From the NCBI RefSeq assembly GCF_018598555.1, contig NZ_JAHEWN010000003.1, positions 124,001-188,000 of the forward strand: DNA of 64,000 nucleotides, in the 5' to 3' direction. The first letter of the stretch is position 1. Each line of letters opens with the position of its first letter. Positions 39,041 through 47,502 of the stretch are shown piece by piece. The DNA comes from Curtobacterium aurantiacum. Lineage in GTDB: Bacteria; Actinomycetota; Actinomycetes; Actinomycetales; Microbacteriaceae. The notes under the pieces are model-generated. The model was not told the DNA's origin. It saw only the letters and a list, made by a program, of their open reading frames with translations, and searched no databases. The position numbers and the translations under genes were made by a program.

Positions 39041-39075
39041 CGGCGCGGCGGCGGGCGGCGCGGCGGGCGGTGGAT

Positions 39076-39143
39076 GCAAAACACCGGTGTCCACACGTCG
39101 CTCCGCGGTCTGCGGGTGTGCAACGTGCGAACACCGGTGTTCA
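39076..39143. repeat. ACACCGGTGT palindromic element, copy 2
   Basis: Inverted arms each centred on ACACCGGTGT (39081-39090 and 39131-39140) with flanking complementary bases lie between convergent genes. Same design as copy 1 at 29001-29070. Confidence 0.65.
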
Positions 39144-39172
39144 GCGGGCCAGGCCGACCCGCGGAACGGCCC

Positions 39173-40648
39173 TTACTGCATGCCCTGGCCGACGCGGCTG
39201 TGGCGACGGCTGTAGCCGAAGTAGATGACGAAGCCGATCGCCAGCCAGACGACGAACCGGAGCCAGGTCTCGACCTCGAGGTTCAGCATCAGCCAGAAGC
39301 ACAGCACCGCCGAGATGATCGGCAGCACCGGGGACCACGGCACCCGGAAGGCCCGCGGGGCGTCCGGCCGCGAACGACGCAGCACGATGATGCCGATCGA
39401 CACCAGGACGAACGCGGACAGTGTGCCGATGTTGATCATGCCCTCGAGCTTGTCGACCGCGGTGAACCCGGCCAGCAGGGCGACGACGACACCGGCGACC
39501 ACCTGGACGCGCACCGGGGTCTGCGTCTTCGGGTTCGTCTTCGAGAACCAGCGCGGCAGCAGGCCGTCGCGGCTCATCGAGAACACGATGCGGGACAGAC
39601 CGAGCAGCAGCACCATGACGACGGTGGTCAGCCCGATCAGGGAACCGATGGCGATGATGCCGGCGGCCCACGGCAGCCCGACGATGGTGAACGCCGAGGC
39701 CAGCGACGGCGTGTCCTCCTCGGCCAGGCGCTGGTAGGAGACCATGCCGGTGATGACGATGCTGACGCCGACGTAGAGCAGCGTCACGATGCCGAGGCCG
39801 ATGAAGATGCCGCGGGGCAGCGTCTTCTGCGGGTTCTCGGTCTCCTCGGCACTGGTGGCGACGACGTCGAACCCGATGAAGGCGAAGAACACCAGCGACG
39901 CCGCGGCGAGCAGGCCGAAGACGCCGTACTGCGCGGGCTCCGCACCGGTGAACCACGACACGAGCGACTGGGTCCACACGCTGCCCTCGGCACCCTTGGT
40001 CGGCTCCGCCGGCGGGATGAAGGGAGTGAAGTTCGCTGCCTTGACGAAGAACGCACCGGCGACGATCACGAACACGACGATGGCGACCTTGATGACCGTG
40101 ATGACGGCCGACACCCGCGACGACAGGCGGGTACCGAAGGCGAGGAGCACCGTGAAGATGCCCACGATGAGCACCGGCCCCCAGGTGAACGGGATCGGGC
40201 CGAGCTGGATCGTGCTCGGCAGGTCGACGCCGAAGACCCCGAACGCTTCGCTGAGGTAGATGCCCCAGTACTTCGCGATCACGGCGCTGGCGGTGAGGGT
40301 CTCGAGGATGAGGTCCCAGCCCACGATCCAGGCGAGCAGCTCGCCCATCGTGGCGTAGGTGAACGTGTACGCGGAGCCGGCGACGGGGATCGTCGACGCG
40401 AACTCGGCGTAGCACATGATCGCCAGGCCGCAGGTGACGGCGGCGAGCAGGAAGGAGATGATGACGCCGGGCCCTGCGAAGTTCGCGGCGGCGTTGGCGC
40501 CGACCGAGAAGATGCCCGCACCGACGGCGACCGCGATCCCCATCGCGGCGATGTCGAACGTCTTCAGGGAGCGTTTCAGGGACCTGCCCTGCTCCTCGGA
40601 ATCGGCCAGGGAGGCCTCGATCGACTTGATGCGGAGCTTCGTTGCCAT
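39173..40648 (-). CDS. APC superfamily cationic amino-acid permease
   Basis: A 491-residue transporter with about 12 membrane helices. GIAVAVGAGIFSVGANAAANFAGPG (about residues 37-61) is the TM1 substrate motif, and the TM6 region has FFAFIGFDVVATSAEETENPQK, the usual motif after TM6 in CAT-type permeases (YfnA/CAT family). The N-terminus MATKLRIKSIEASLADSEEQG matches homologues, so 40648 is preferred to the upstream extension. Likely imports branched-chain or basic amino acids; the exact substrate is unknown. Convergent with the LysE gene across a palindromic element. Confidence 0.9.
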   Translation of the reverse strand: MATKLRIKSIEASLADSEEQGRSLKRSLKTFDIAAMGIAVAVGAGIFSVGANAAANFAGPGVIISFLLAAVTCGLAIMCYAEFASTIPVAGSAYTFTYATMGELLAWIVGWDLILETLTASAVIAKYWGIYLSEAFGVFGVDLPSTIQLGPIPFTWGPVLIVGIFTVLLAFGTRLSSRVSAVITVIKVAIVVFVIVAGAFFVKAANFTPFIPPAEPTKGAEGSVWTQSLVSWFTGAEPAQYGVFGLLAAASLVFFAFIGFDVVATSAEETENPQKTLPRGIFIGLGIVTLLYVGVSIVITGMVSYQRLAEEDTPSLASAFTIVGLPWAAGIIAIGSLIGLTTVVMVLLLGLSRIVFSMSRDGLLPRWFSKTNPKTQTPVRVQVVAGVVVALLAGFTAVDKLEGMINIGTLSAFVLVSIGIIVLRRSRPDAPRAFRVPWSPVLPIISAVLCFWLMLNLEVETWLRFVVWLAIGFVIYFGYSRRHSRVGQGMQ

Positions 40649-40820
40649 GGGGTGGATCCCGTCATCGGCTGGGCGGCGGACCTCGGAAGGGTACTGGTGT
40701 GCCAGCGTGTCACGCAAAGCGTCCGGCCGGACGGTGGCTCGGTCCGGCGACGGACGGGAGGCCCGGCACCGGTCCGGCGCGCAGCCTGCGGTCGACCTGC
40801 GGTCACGTCGACGGCCGCGC

Positions 40821-40890
40821 GTTGCGTCAACGGGCCGCGGGTTGCGTCAGCCGGCCAGGGGTTGCGTCAGCGGGCCACGGGTTGCGTCAG
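40821..40890. repeat. 20-bp tandem repeat, about 3.5 copies
   Basis: GTTGCGTCAN-CNGGCCNNGG repeats with an exact 20-bp period from 40821. The last unit contains the stop codon (TGA on the minus strand at 40889-40887) of the HAD gene. Confidence 0.85.
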
Positions 40891-41759
40891 CGGCCGGCGC
40901 GCCAGTCCGACAGGAACCGCGCGCCGGCCTCGTCGTGGATCACGCCGTCGGGCGCGGTGAGTACCGGGTAGGGCGTCACCGGCACACCGTCGGCGGGACG
41001 CACGTCGACGTGCGCGACGTCGTGGCCGTGCTCGTGCAGCCAGTCCGCCATCGCGTAGTCGCTCCGGGAGTCACCCATGGTGCGCCAGGCGACGGGGAGT
41101 TCGCCGTCCTGCGCGAGGAGCTCGAGCGAGCGTTCGGCGCCGAGGTCCTTGCCACTGCGGTCGGACTCGACGTCGGTCGAGATGATCGTCGGGTCGATCC
41201 GCCACTGCACGGCACCGTCAGCATCGGGTCGGACGTCGTCGAGGCGTCGGACGCCGAGCCCCCGACGCTCGAGCGCGGCCATCGCCTTCGCGTCGAACTC
41301 CGGCTGGCGGGCGAGGTACGTGGCGTTCGGTACCTCGACGCGCTGCTCGATCGACACCATGGCGCGCTTCGTCTCGTCGAAGAACACCAGGTCGGCGTAC
41401 TCGGCGCGGACCAGCTCGCGCATCTCGTCGGCGTAGTCACGCGGCAGCGCCAGGTCCTCGGCGACGGTCAGCTCGCCCATGCCGCCGTCGTACTGCGGGC
41501 CGATCGAGCACCACACGGCGCCCTTCTCGCAGACCGCGTGCACCCGCCCGCCCTCGGCGAGCCCACCGGCGAGCAGCGGGCCGACGACCTCGGAGCGGAT
41601 GAACGCGTCGCTGCGACCGGTGTTGAAGACGATCGGGATGCCCTCGGCGGCGAGCGCCACGAGGTCCGCGACGATGCTCGGGATCGCGATGGTGCGGGAG
41701 ACCGGGCTGGCGATGGGCCCGTCGACGTCGAGCAGGAGACCGAGGCGGGGTGCGTTCAC
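40887..41759 (-). CDS. HAD superfamily hydrolase
   Basis: A 290-residue HAD phosphatase of the Cof-like/class II layout. Motif I is LLLDVDGPIASPVSR (nucleophile Asp and acid Asp), motif II IVFNTGRSDAF, and motif IV TMGDSRSDYAMADWL. A cap domain sits between motifs II and III. The GTG start lies 18 nt after the stop of the alpha/beta hydrolase, so the two are co-transcribed. The stop codon is embedded in the 20-bp repeat array. Substrate unknown; sugar phosphates are usual in the class. Confidence 0.87.
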   Translation of the reverse strand: MNAPRLGLLLDVDGPIASPVSRTIAIPSIVADLVALAAEGIPIVFNTGRSDAFIRSEVVGPLLAGGLAEGGRVHAVCEKGAVWCSIGPQYDGGMGELTVAEDLALPRDYADEMRELVRAEYADLVFFDETKRAMVSIEQRVEVPNATYLARQPEFDAKAMAALERRGLGVRRLDDVRPDADGAVQWRIDPTIISTDVESDRSGKDLGAERSLELLAQDGELPVAWRTMGDSRSDYAMADWLHEHGHDVAHVDVRPADGVPVTPYPVLTAPDGVIHDEAGARFLSDWRAGR

Positions 41760-41777
41760 CCGTCCATCCTCTCGCAG

Positions 41778-42599
41778 TCAGCTGCTGGGCGAGACGATCC
41801 GGTCGCGGACGCGGTCGACCAGCGCCCCGAGGGCCTTCGGGTCGGGCACGTGTCCCTGTCCGGGCACCTCGGCGTACTCCGACCCCGGGACGGCGTCCAC
41901 GACGGCACGGGCCGCACGGCGCATCCACTCGAGGCCGTCGCCACCGGCACCGACGAGCACCGGGACCCCGACCGCGGCGGCGACCCGTTCGGGGACGGCG
42001 AGGCCGTTCAGCACCCGGACATCGCGGCTGAGCACGTGGGCGTCGACGACGAGGGACCTCCAGAGCGAGCCCTTGAGCCGGAGTGCGGTCACCTGGCCCA
42101 TCGGGACGCCGAGCACCTGGGTCAGGAAGCCGCGGACGGCCTGGGCGCGGCGGCCGGCACCGACGTGCTCGTCGAGCAGGTCGGCGAAGACGACGTCGTC
42201 GGCGTGCGGGTCGACCGAGGCGCGGTACGGCGGCTCCCACAGGACGGCACCGTCGACGGGCAGTCCGGTGGCGAGCCCGTGCAGCACGACACCGGCGCCG
42301 ACACAGATGCCGACGGCGGTGGTCGGTGCGCCGATGCTCTCGACGACGGCGCGCAGGTCGTCGACCTCACGCTCGATCGCCCACGACGCCGAGTCGCCGC
42401 TCGCACCGCGGCCACGGCGGTCGTAGGTCACGACGCGGTGGGCGGATCCGAGCTCGGCGACCACGCGGTCGAGGTACGGGGTCCCCCGGTGGTCGAAGGC
42501 GCCCCCCACGACGACGACCGCCGGTCCGTCCCCGGCCTCGGAGACGGCGATGGCTGTGCCGTCGGAGGAGACGACCGTTCGGTCGACGGGAGGGAGCAT
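41778..42599 (-). CDS. Alpha/beta hydrolase with Cys at the nucleophile position
   Basis: A 273-residue alpha/beta-fold protein. Signs are VVVVGGAFDHRGTPYLDRV, VVTYDRRGRGASGDS, and the elbow VGICVGAGVVLHG (about residue 98), where the usual Ser of G-x-S-x-G is replaced by Cys; the His is in PGQGHVPDPKAL. A Cys nucleophile is known in dienelactone hydrolases. AAAGGA lies 5 nt before the ATG. First gene of a pair with the HAD gene. Reaction unknown. Confidence 0.85.
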   Translation of the reverse strand: MLPPVDRTVVSSDGTAIAVSEAGDGPAVVVVGGAFDHRGTPYLDRVVAELGSAHRVVTYDRRGRGASGDSASWAIEREVDDLRAVVESIGAPTTAVGICVGAGVVLHGLATGLPVDGAVLWEPPYRASVDPHADDVVFADLLDEHVGAGRRAQAVRGFLTQVLGVPMGQVTALRLKGSLWRSLVVDAHVLSRDVRVLNGLAVPERVAAAVGVPVLVGAGGDGLEWMRRAARAVVDAVPGSEYAEVPGQGHVPDPKALGALVDRVRDRIVSPSS

Positions 42600-42763
42600 G
42601 GGGTCCTTTGCGGGCTGTCGACGGCGATGCGTCGGGCCTCGGAGGGGACCGTGCGGATTACCGGTCCTCCGAGTGTCGCAGGCGTGGGAGTCCGTGTCTC
42701 CCCCCGCTTCCAGGGGCAGAACACCGCCGCTCGACACCGCGTGGGTCGCCGTGCCATGCTGTT

Positions 42764-42781
42764 TGAGTACACCTGTACTCA
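42764..42781. promoter_or_regulatory. Perfect TetR-type operator
   Basis: TGAGTACA-CC-TGTACTCA is an 18-bp perfect palindrome 29 nt before the membrane-protein start. The TetR gene follows in the same unit, so autoregulation is likely. Confidence 0.75.
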
Positions 42782-42810
42782 TACGCCAACGCCACTGCAT
42801 CGGGGACCCC

Positions 42811-43377
42811 GTGACGCTCATCGCCATCATCGTCTGCGAGATCGCCTTCTGGGTGGCGATCCTGGGCGGTCTGACCACCCGGTACCTGCTGCGACGTCCT
42901 CGGTTGGGGGCGGCGCTGCTCGTCGCAGCGCCCGTGATCGACCTCGTGCTGCTCGCGGTCGTCACCGTCGACCTGCTCGGTGGCGGGACCGCGTCGTGGC
43001 ACCACGGACTCGCGGCGATCTACATCGGCTTCTCGGTCGCGTACGGGCACCGGATGATCGCCTGGGCCGACGTCCGGTTCACGCACCGGTTCGCCGGTGG
43101 CCCGGCACCGGAACGCCTGAGCGGACGGCGGCACACGGCCCGGTGCTGGGGCGACGTGCTGCGGACCGGGCTCGCTGTGCTGATCGCCGGTGGGGTCATC
43201 GGTGCGCTCGTCCTCGTGGTCGGGGACCCGGAACGCACGAGCGAACTGCAGGGCACGGTCGCGCTGCTCGGGGTGATCCTGGGCATCGAACTGCTCTGGG
43301 CGATCAGCTACACGATCTGGCCGCGCCGGACCGCCACCGCAGCCGCGAGCCCGGCCGGACCGTCGAGCCGGCCGTAG
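42811..43377 (+). CDS. Integral membrane protein paired with TetR
   Basis: A 188-residue membrane protein with about five hydrophobic segments (IAIIVCEIAFWVAILGGL, LGAALLVAAPVIDLVLLAVV, HGLAAIYIGFSVAYGH, GLAVLIAGGVIGALVLVVG, LLGVILGIELLWAISYTIW). TMs 2 and 3 contain Asp and His residues. Such proteins are often the only partner of a TetR repressor in actinobacteria, but their substrate is unknown. GTG start; the downstream TetR gene begins 9 nt after the stop, so it is an operon. Confidence 0.78.
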   Translation: MTLIAIIVCEIAFWVAILGGLTTRYLLRRPRLGAALLVAAPVIDLVLLAVVTVDLLGGGTASWHHGLAAIYIGFSVAYGHRMIAWADVRFTHRFAGGPAPERLSGRRHTARCWGDVLRTGLAVLIAGGVIGALVLVVGDPERTSELQGTVALLGVILGIELLWAISYTIWPRRTATAAASPAGPSSRP

Positions 43378-43386
43378 GCTGACCCG

Positions 43387-43980
43387 GTGCCCCGCCGTGT
43401 CGACCTCGAGGAACGGGGATCCCTGGTGGCCGCGGCCTGCCTGCGGATCCTGGAGCGGGACGGCCTGGGTGCCCTGTCGGTGCGGAACGTCGCGGACGAG
43501 GCCGGCATCGCCCCGGCGTCACTCCGGCGGGTGTTCCCGACGCAGCACGCACTGCGGGAGCACTGCCTGACGATCATCGAGGAGCGCGTCATCACTCGGC
43601 TCACGGCCCTGCGCTCGACCGGCCGTGCCCGCGCGCTGGACGTCCTCGCCCAGGTGCTGCCACTCGACGCCGAGCGCACGACCGAGATCCTGGCGCAGGT
43701 GCAGCTCGGCGTGCTCGCGCGTACCGACGAACACCTGGCCGCGAGCGCCCGACGGCTGAACGACGGGGTCCGCCGGGTGTGCACCCGGGCGCTGGAGGTC
43801 CTGCGTGAGGACGGCAGCTTCGGCGCCGATCGCGACCTGACCGACGAGGCCGACCGGCTGCACGCGCTGATCGACGGGCTGGCGATCGAGCACACGTGGG
43901 ATCCGACGGCACGTGCGCCCGAGCGCGTCCTGGCGCTCGTCGAACTGCACGTGGACAGCCTGCGCGGCGCGATCGCCTGA
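43387..43980 (+). CDS. TetR family transcriptional regulator
   Basis: A 197-residue repressor. The N-terminal HTH is GSLVAAACLRILERDGLGALSVRNVADEAGIAPASLRRVFPTQ (about residues 10-52), and the rest is the helical ligand-binding domain. GTG start; TAGGCT (43375-43380), which includes the stop codon of the preceding gene, ends 6 nt upstream and might be an additional promoter. The operator is probably the palindrome at 42764-42781. Ligand unknown. Confidence 0.9.
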   Translation: MPRRVDLEERGSLVAAACLRILERDGLGALSVRNVADEAGIAPASLRRVFPTQHALREHCLTIIEERVITRLTALRSTGRARALDVLAQVLPLDAERTTEILAQVQLGVLARTDEHLAASARRLNDGVRRVCTRALEVLREDGSFGADRDLTDEADRLHALIDGLAIEHTWDPTARAPERVLALVELHVDSLRGAIA

Positions 43981-43984
43981 TGCC

Positions 43985-44245
43985 TCAGCGACCCCGGTAG
44001 ACCTCACGCCGATGCCCGGCGCGCACGACGACGACCACGAGCCGCCCGTCGTCGATCAGGTAGATCACGCGGTAGTCACCGACCCGGACACGCCATTCCG
44101 GGCTGTTGACGAGTCGACGAGCCGCGGGTGGACGTGGCTCGTCAGCCAGGATCGCGAGAACCCCTTCGACGAGTCGTCGGGCATGTGGCGGTAGTTTGCG
44201 GATGGCACGCCCCGCACTCGGTTCGAACTCGATGTCGTAGGTCAT
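43985..44245 (-). CDS. RelE/ParE superfamily toxin
   Basis: An 86-residue toxin of the RelE type, expected to cleave mRNA at the ribosome. MTYDIEFEPSAGRAIRKLPPHARRLVEGVL is the N-terminal helix pair, and WRVRVGDYRVIYLIDDGRLVVVVVRAGHRREVY is the typical C-terminal strand set with conserved Arg, Tyr and His. MTYDIEF at 44245 overlaps the antitoxin stop by 4 nt (ATGA), so translation is coupled. Complete and apparently intact. Confidence 0.92.
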   Translation of the reverse strand: MTYDIEFEPSAGRAIRKLPPHARRLVEGVLAILADEPRPPAARRLVNSPEWRVRVGDYRVIYLIDDGRLVVVVVRAGHRREVYRGR

Positions 44246-44502
44246 CCCAGACCGAGTTCGCGCCTGAGGTCCTCCCACTTGACGTTCTCGCCGCCGATGC
44301 GCTCGTTCTCGAGTCGGGCCTCTTCCACCGCCTTCAGGTCGTCCAAGTCCTCAGCCGCCTCGAGCAACCGGTCGAGGACGGCCGCGTCGACCACGGCCGC
44401 GACGCGCTTGTTGCGCCGGGTCAGGTAGACGGGTTCGTGTCGGGCGTCGTCGATGATCGACGCCAGACGGCCACGGGCTTCGGAGATCGACACTTCGCTC
44501 AC
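44242..44502 (-). CDS. Phd/YefM family antitoxin
   Basis: An 86-residue antitoxin that neutralises the adjacent RelE toxin and represses the operon. The N-terminal Phd DNA-binding fold is SEVSISEARGRLASIIDDARHEPVYLTRRNKRVAAVV, followed by an acidic helical tail that would bind the toxin. The GTG start is set by TAGAAT (44514-44509) 6 nt upstream with no ribosome site, so the mRNA is leaderless. Two TGTACA sites flank the -10. Confidence 0.92.
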   Translation of the reverse strand: MSEVSISEARGRLASIIDDARHEPVYLTRRNKRVAAVVDAAVLDRLLEAAEDLDDLKAVEEARLENERIGGENVKWEDLRRELGLG

Positions 44503-44503
44503 C

Positions 44504-44528
44504 TGTACATTCTAGAGCGTTTTGTACA
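44504..44528 (-). promoter_or_regulatory. Promoter/operator of the Phd-RelE module
   Basis: Two TGTACA hexamers (44504-44509 and 44523-44528) 13 nt apart flank the TAGAAT -10 (44514-44509). This fits binding of two Phd dimers. Confidence 0.55.
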
Positions 44529-44530
44529 AT

Positions 44531-45043
44531 TCAGACGAGTGCCGTGGTACCGACCGACTCCCGTTCGAGCAGGGACCGCTTGACGTCGAGCCCCCAGGCG
44601 AAGCCCCCGAGTGTGCCGTCCGAGCGCAGCACCCGGTGGCACGGGACGAACAGCGCCGGGGCGTTCCGGGCGCACACGCTCGCCGCCGCCCGCACGGCGT
44701 CGGGCCGGCCCATCGCCGCCGCGAACCCGGTGTAGGTCAGGGTGCCGCCGGCGGGGATCCGGCGGAGCTGTCGCCACCCCTCGGTGAAGAGCTCGGTGCC
44801 GAACTGCCGGACCGGTACCTGCATGGCGTGCTCGACCTCGCCCGAGTAGAAGGCGTCGACCGCGTCGGCCGAGGCCACCACGCCGTCGAGCACGCGGTCG
44901 GGACGGTGCCGGTCGGCCAGGCGGGCGAGGATCCGCTCGACGGAGTCGGTCCACCCCGCGGCGAGGACCCGGCCCTCGCCGTCCTCGAGCACGGTGAAGG
45001 GCCCGTCGGGGGTGTCCAGGGTCTGGATGGTTGCGTCGGTCAT
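44531..45043 (-). CDS. ogt: Methylated-DNA-[protein]-cysteine S-methyltransferase
   Basis: A 170-residue suicide repair protein that removes O6-alkyl groups from guanine. The active site is FVPCHRVLRSDGTLGGFAWG (Cys about residue 135), preceded by the DNA-binding helix IPAGGTLTYTGFAAAMGRPDAVRAA with the Arg finger region. Full length. GGAAGGA lies 8 nt before the ATG. The start overlaps the stop of the AdaA-AlkA gene by 4 nt, so both are made together. Confidence 0.95.
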   Translation of the reverse strand: MTDATIQTLDTPDGPFTVLEDGEGRVLAAGWTDSVERILARLADRHRPDRVLDGVVASADAVDAFYSGEVEHAMQVPVRQFGTELFTEGWRQLRRIPAGGTLTYTGFAAAMGRPDAVRAAASVCARNAPALFVPCHRVLRSDGTLGGFAWGLDVKRSLLERESVGTTALV

Positions 45044-46623
45044 CGGTCGTCCTTCCGGGATTCCTTGGTGGCACGGGGCGCACGAGGGCTGGCGGTCGCG
45101 GTCATCGCGCGGTCGACGATCGGTCGCCAGCAGTGCATCGTGAGGTAGCTCCGCCAGGGGGCCACCTGCTCCGACCATAGGGAGAGCTCACGCGCCGAAC
45201 CGGGCAGGCCGAGTTCCTGTGCACCGTTCCGCACGGCGAGGTCGCTGTGGAGGAAGACGTCGGGGTGGTGCCGGACCCGCAGCGCGACGTAGTCGGCGGT
45301 CCACGGCCCGATGCCCTTCACCGCGAGGAGCCCGTCGCGCAGGTCGCCGAGGGACTGCGCCCCGTCCACCACGAGGGACCCGTCGGCGAGCGCCGCAGCC
45401 ACCCGCAGGATCGTGTCGACACGCGCCGCCGGACCACGCAGGACCTCGTGCCCACGGGCCGCGATCACCGCCGCCGACGGGAACAGCAGCCCGCCGGGCC
45501 GGATCGCGTCCGGTGCCAGCGCACCGAGTGCGGCCACGAGCCGGGTCTGCGCGGTGCGCGCCGCGGCCACCGAGACCTGTTGGCCGATCAGGGTGCGGAA
45601 CACGACCTCGTGCGCGTCCACCGCGCCGGGGAGTCGGAGGCCGGGCACCCGGGCGACGCGCTCGGCGAGTTCGGGGACGGCTCCGAGGACGGCGTCGACG
45701 GCGACCGGGTCGGCGTCGAGGTCGAACAGTGCTCGGACACGGGCCACGAGCGCCGGCAGGTCGGAGAGGTCGGTGACCCGCACGCGCAGGTCGATGCCGG
45801 TGCCCCGCCCGGCCGTGTCGGGGACTGCGGCCGACGCGCTGAACCAGCCCGGGCCTCCAGGCAGGTCGAGCAGCCGTCCGTACGACGTGACCCGGCCGGC
45901 GGGGTCGGTGTCCACCTGCTCCGTTCCCGGCAGGGCGTGCAGCGCATGCCAGTCGAGCAGGCCCTGCGCGTCGAAGGGCGCCCGTGCCGGCAGGTGGACG
46001 TGGAGTGCACCGTCCGTGGCACCGTCGCCTCGCCCGGACCGTCGTGCGCGGAGCTCGGTCGGGGTGACGGCGAAGACCTCGCGCACGGTGTCGTTGAACT
46101 GTCGGACGCTGGCGAACCCCGCGGCGAACGCGACGTCGGCGACGGGCAGGTCGGACGAGGTGAGCAGGGTCCGCGCGGTCTGCGCCCGGTGCGCCCGGCT
46201 GAGCGCCTTCGGCCCGGCGCCCAGCTCGGCCGTCATGATGCGGTTGAGCTGCCGCTCCGAGTACCCCACACGCGCGGCGAGCCCGGGGACGCCGTCGCGC
46301 TCGACGACACCGTCGAGGACGAGTCGCATCGCTCGGCCGGCGACGTCCTCGCGCAGGTCCCACTCGGGGCTGCCGGGAGTCGCCTCGGGCAGGCAGCGCT
46401 TGCAGGCACGGAAGCCCGCGAGGTGCGCCGCGGCGCTCGTCCGGTAGAAGGTGACGCCGGTGACCTTCGGCGTGCGTGCCGGGCAGCTCGGTCGGCAGTA
46501 GATGCCGGTGGAGTGCACGGCGGTGACGAACTGGCCGTCGAAGCGTGCGTCGCGCGAGGCGACGGCGCGGTGCCGTTCGGCGTGCAGCGCGTCCGGCTGC
46601 GCGTCGGTGTCCGGGCTGGTCAT
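45040..46623 (-). CDS. AdaA-AlkA fusion: methylation-responsive activator plus 3-methyladenine glycosylase
   Basis: A 527-residue fusion. Residues 1-80 are the Ada zinc domain with C43, C47, C74 and C77 (YCRPSCPAR, ACKRCLP), which accepts methyl groups from phosphotriesters. Residues about 85-195 are an AraC-type HTH (GYSERQLNRIM and FASVRQFNDTVREVF). Residues about 205-510 are an AlkA glycosylase with the helix-hairpin-helix VKGIGPWTADYVALR and catalytic Asp in LHSDLAVR. The fused form is common in actinobacteria. Together with ogt it forms the alkylation-damage operon; autoactivation is expected. The ATG start is preceded by CAGGCT, a weak -10. Confidence 0.95.
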   Translation of the reverse strand: MTSPDTDAQPDALHAERHRAVASRDARFDGQFVTAVHSTGIYCRPSCPARTPKVTGVTFYRTSAAAHLAGFRACKRCLPEATPGSPEWDLREDVAGRAMRLVLDGVVERDGVPGLAARVGYSERQLNRIMTAELGAGPKALSRAHRAQTARTLLTSSDLPVADVAFAAGFASVRQFNDTVREVFAVTPTELRARRSGRGDGATDGALHVHLPARAPFDAQGLLDWHALHALPGTEQVDTDPAGRVTSYGRLLDLPGGPGWFSASAAVPDTAGRGTGIDLRVRVTDLSDLPALVARVRALFDLDADPVAVDAVLGAVPELAERVARVPGLRLPGAVDAHEVVFRTLIGQQVSVAAARTAQTRLVAALGALAPDAIRPGGLLFPSAAVIAARGHEVLRGPAARVDTILRVAAALADGSLVVDGAQSLGDLRDGLLAVKGIGPWTADYVALRVRHHPDVFLHSDLAVRNGAQELGLPGSARELSLWSEQVAPWRSYLTMHCWRPIVDRAMTATASPRAPRATKESRKDDR

Positions 46624-46691
46624 GGGCTCAGCCTGACATGCGCCGCCGACGTCGACTGGCGGGAATCGGACGGGGCGGTGCGCGGTCGGGC

Positions 46692-46798
46692 AGAAGACGC
46701 CGGCGTGTCATCCTGACGCCTCCATGTGCGCGAGACGCCTCCGAATCTCGCGGCGTCTCGCGGAGCGCGCGGCGTCCCAGGGACACGACGGCGTCTCA
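46692..46798. repeat. GACGCC palindromic element, copy 1
   Basis: Outer inverted arms around AGACGCCGGCGTGTC (46694-46708) and GACACGACGGCGTCTC (46782-46797) enclose an inner stem CGAGACGCC / GGCGTCTCG (46731-46739, 46752-46760). Shared design with copy 2 at 53139-53226. Confidence 0.7.
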
Positions 46799-46849
46799 CC
46801 GTGTCCACACAGAACCGCTCGATCTGGAGGCCCGGCTAGCGTTGGCCGC

Positions 46850-47467
46850 ATGACTCCCGCAGACGACGTGGCCGGTCCCGGCGACCGGGTCGGTCTCGAC
46901 GACCTGCCGTTCCGGACCGAGGTCGAGATCGCGCTGCTGCTCGTCTCGCCGCGGCACCGGTACGAGGGACGCCCGACGGACGGCGCACGGCCCGTGGGAG
47001 CGGACGATCCGGACGAGTCACGCGACCGGATCGAGCTGCGGGCCGGGCTGGGCATCGTCGGCGACCGGTACTTCGCGGCCCGGGCGCACGTGCACGCCTC
47101 GGTCACGGTGATCAGCCTGGAGGGGCTCGAAGCCGTCGGCACGGCGATCGGGGCGACCGTCGACCCCGCTGCGACCCGGCGGAACGTGTTCCTGCGGGGT
47201 GCCGACGTCGAGGCGCTGCGGGGCGAGCCGTTCTCGCTGGAGAGCCTGCTCCCCGGTGGCGACGGTAGCGACGCCCTCGGTCGTGCCGTCCGGTTCCGTG
47301 GCTACCGCGCGGCGAATCCCTGCGCCTGGATGGACCACGAGGTGGCACCCGGGGCCTTCCGGGCGATGCGCGGTCGGGGCGGCGTGCGGTGCGACCCGGA
47401 GTCCGACGGTGTGCTCACCCTCGGCCCCGCGGTGCTCCGCACGGCCCGCCCCGTTGCGCTCGACTGA
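46850..47467 (+). CDS. MOSC domain protein
   Basis: A 205-residue protein with a MOSC-like beta-barrel: LRAGLGIVGDRYFAARAHVHASVTVISLEGLEAVG, DPAATRRNVFLRG (the conserved RRNV), and NPCAWMDHEVAPGAFRAMRGRGGVRC with the conserved Cys. MOSC domains bind molybdenum cofactor sulfur; the physiological substrate is unknown. TAGCGT (46837-46842) ends 7 nt before the ATG, so the mRNA is probably leaderless. Divergent from the alkylation operon. Confidence 0.87.
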   Translation: MTPADDVAGPGDRVGLDDLPFRTEVEIALLLVSPRHRYEGRPTDGARPVGADDPDESRDRIELRAGLGIVGDRYFAARAHVHASVTVISLEGLEAVGTAIGATVDPAATRRNVFLRGADVEALRGEPFSLESLLPGGDGSDALGRAVRFRGYRAANPCAWMDHEVAPGAFRAMRGRGGVRCDPESDGVLTLGPAVLRTARPVALD

Positions 47468-47502
47468 CACGGTCGCCGGTCGGCGCGGCGGCTGCCCGAC
47501 GC

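Noticed and set aside
40821-40890. CRISPR-like regular repeats
   Set aside because: Units are contiguous with a 20-bp period and no spacers, and no cas genes are present.
39074-40960. 628-codon plus-strand frame opposite the APC permease
   Set aside because: Composition is almost only charged residues from the complementary strand; the permease is clearly the real gene.
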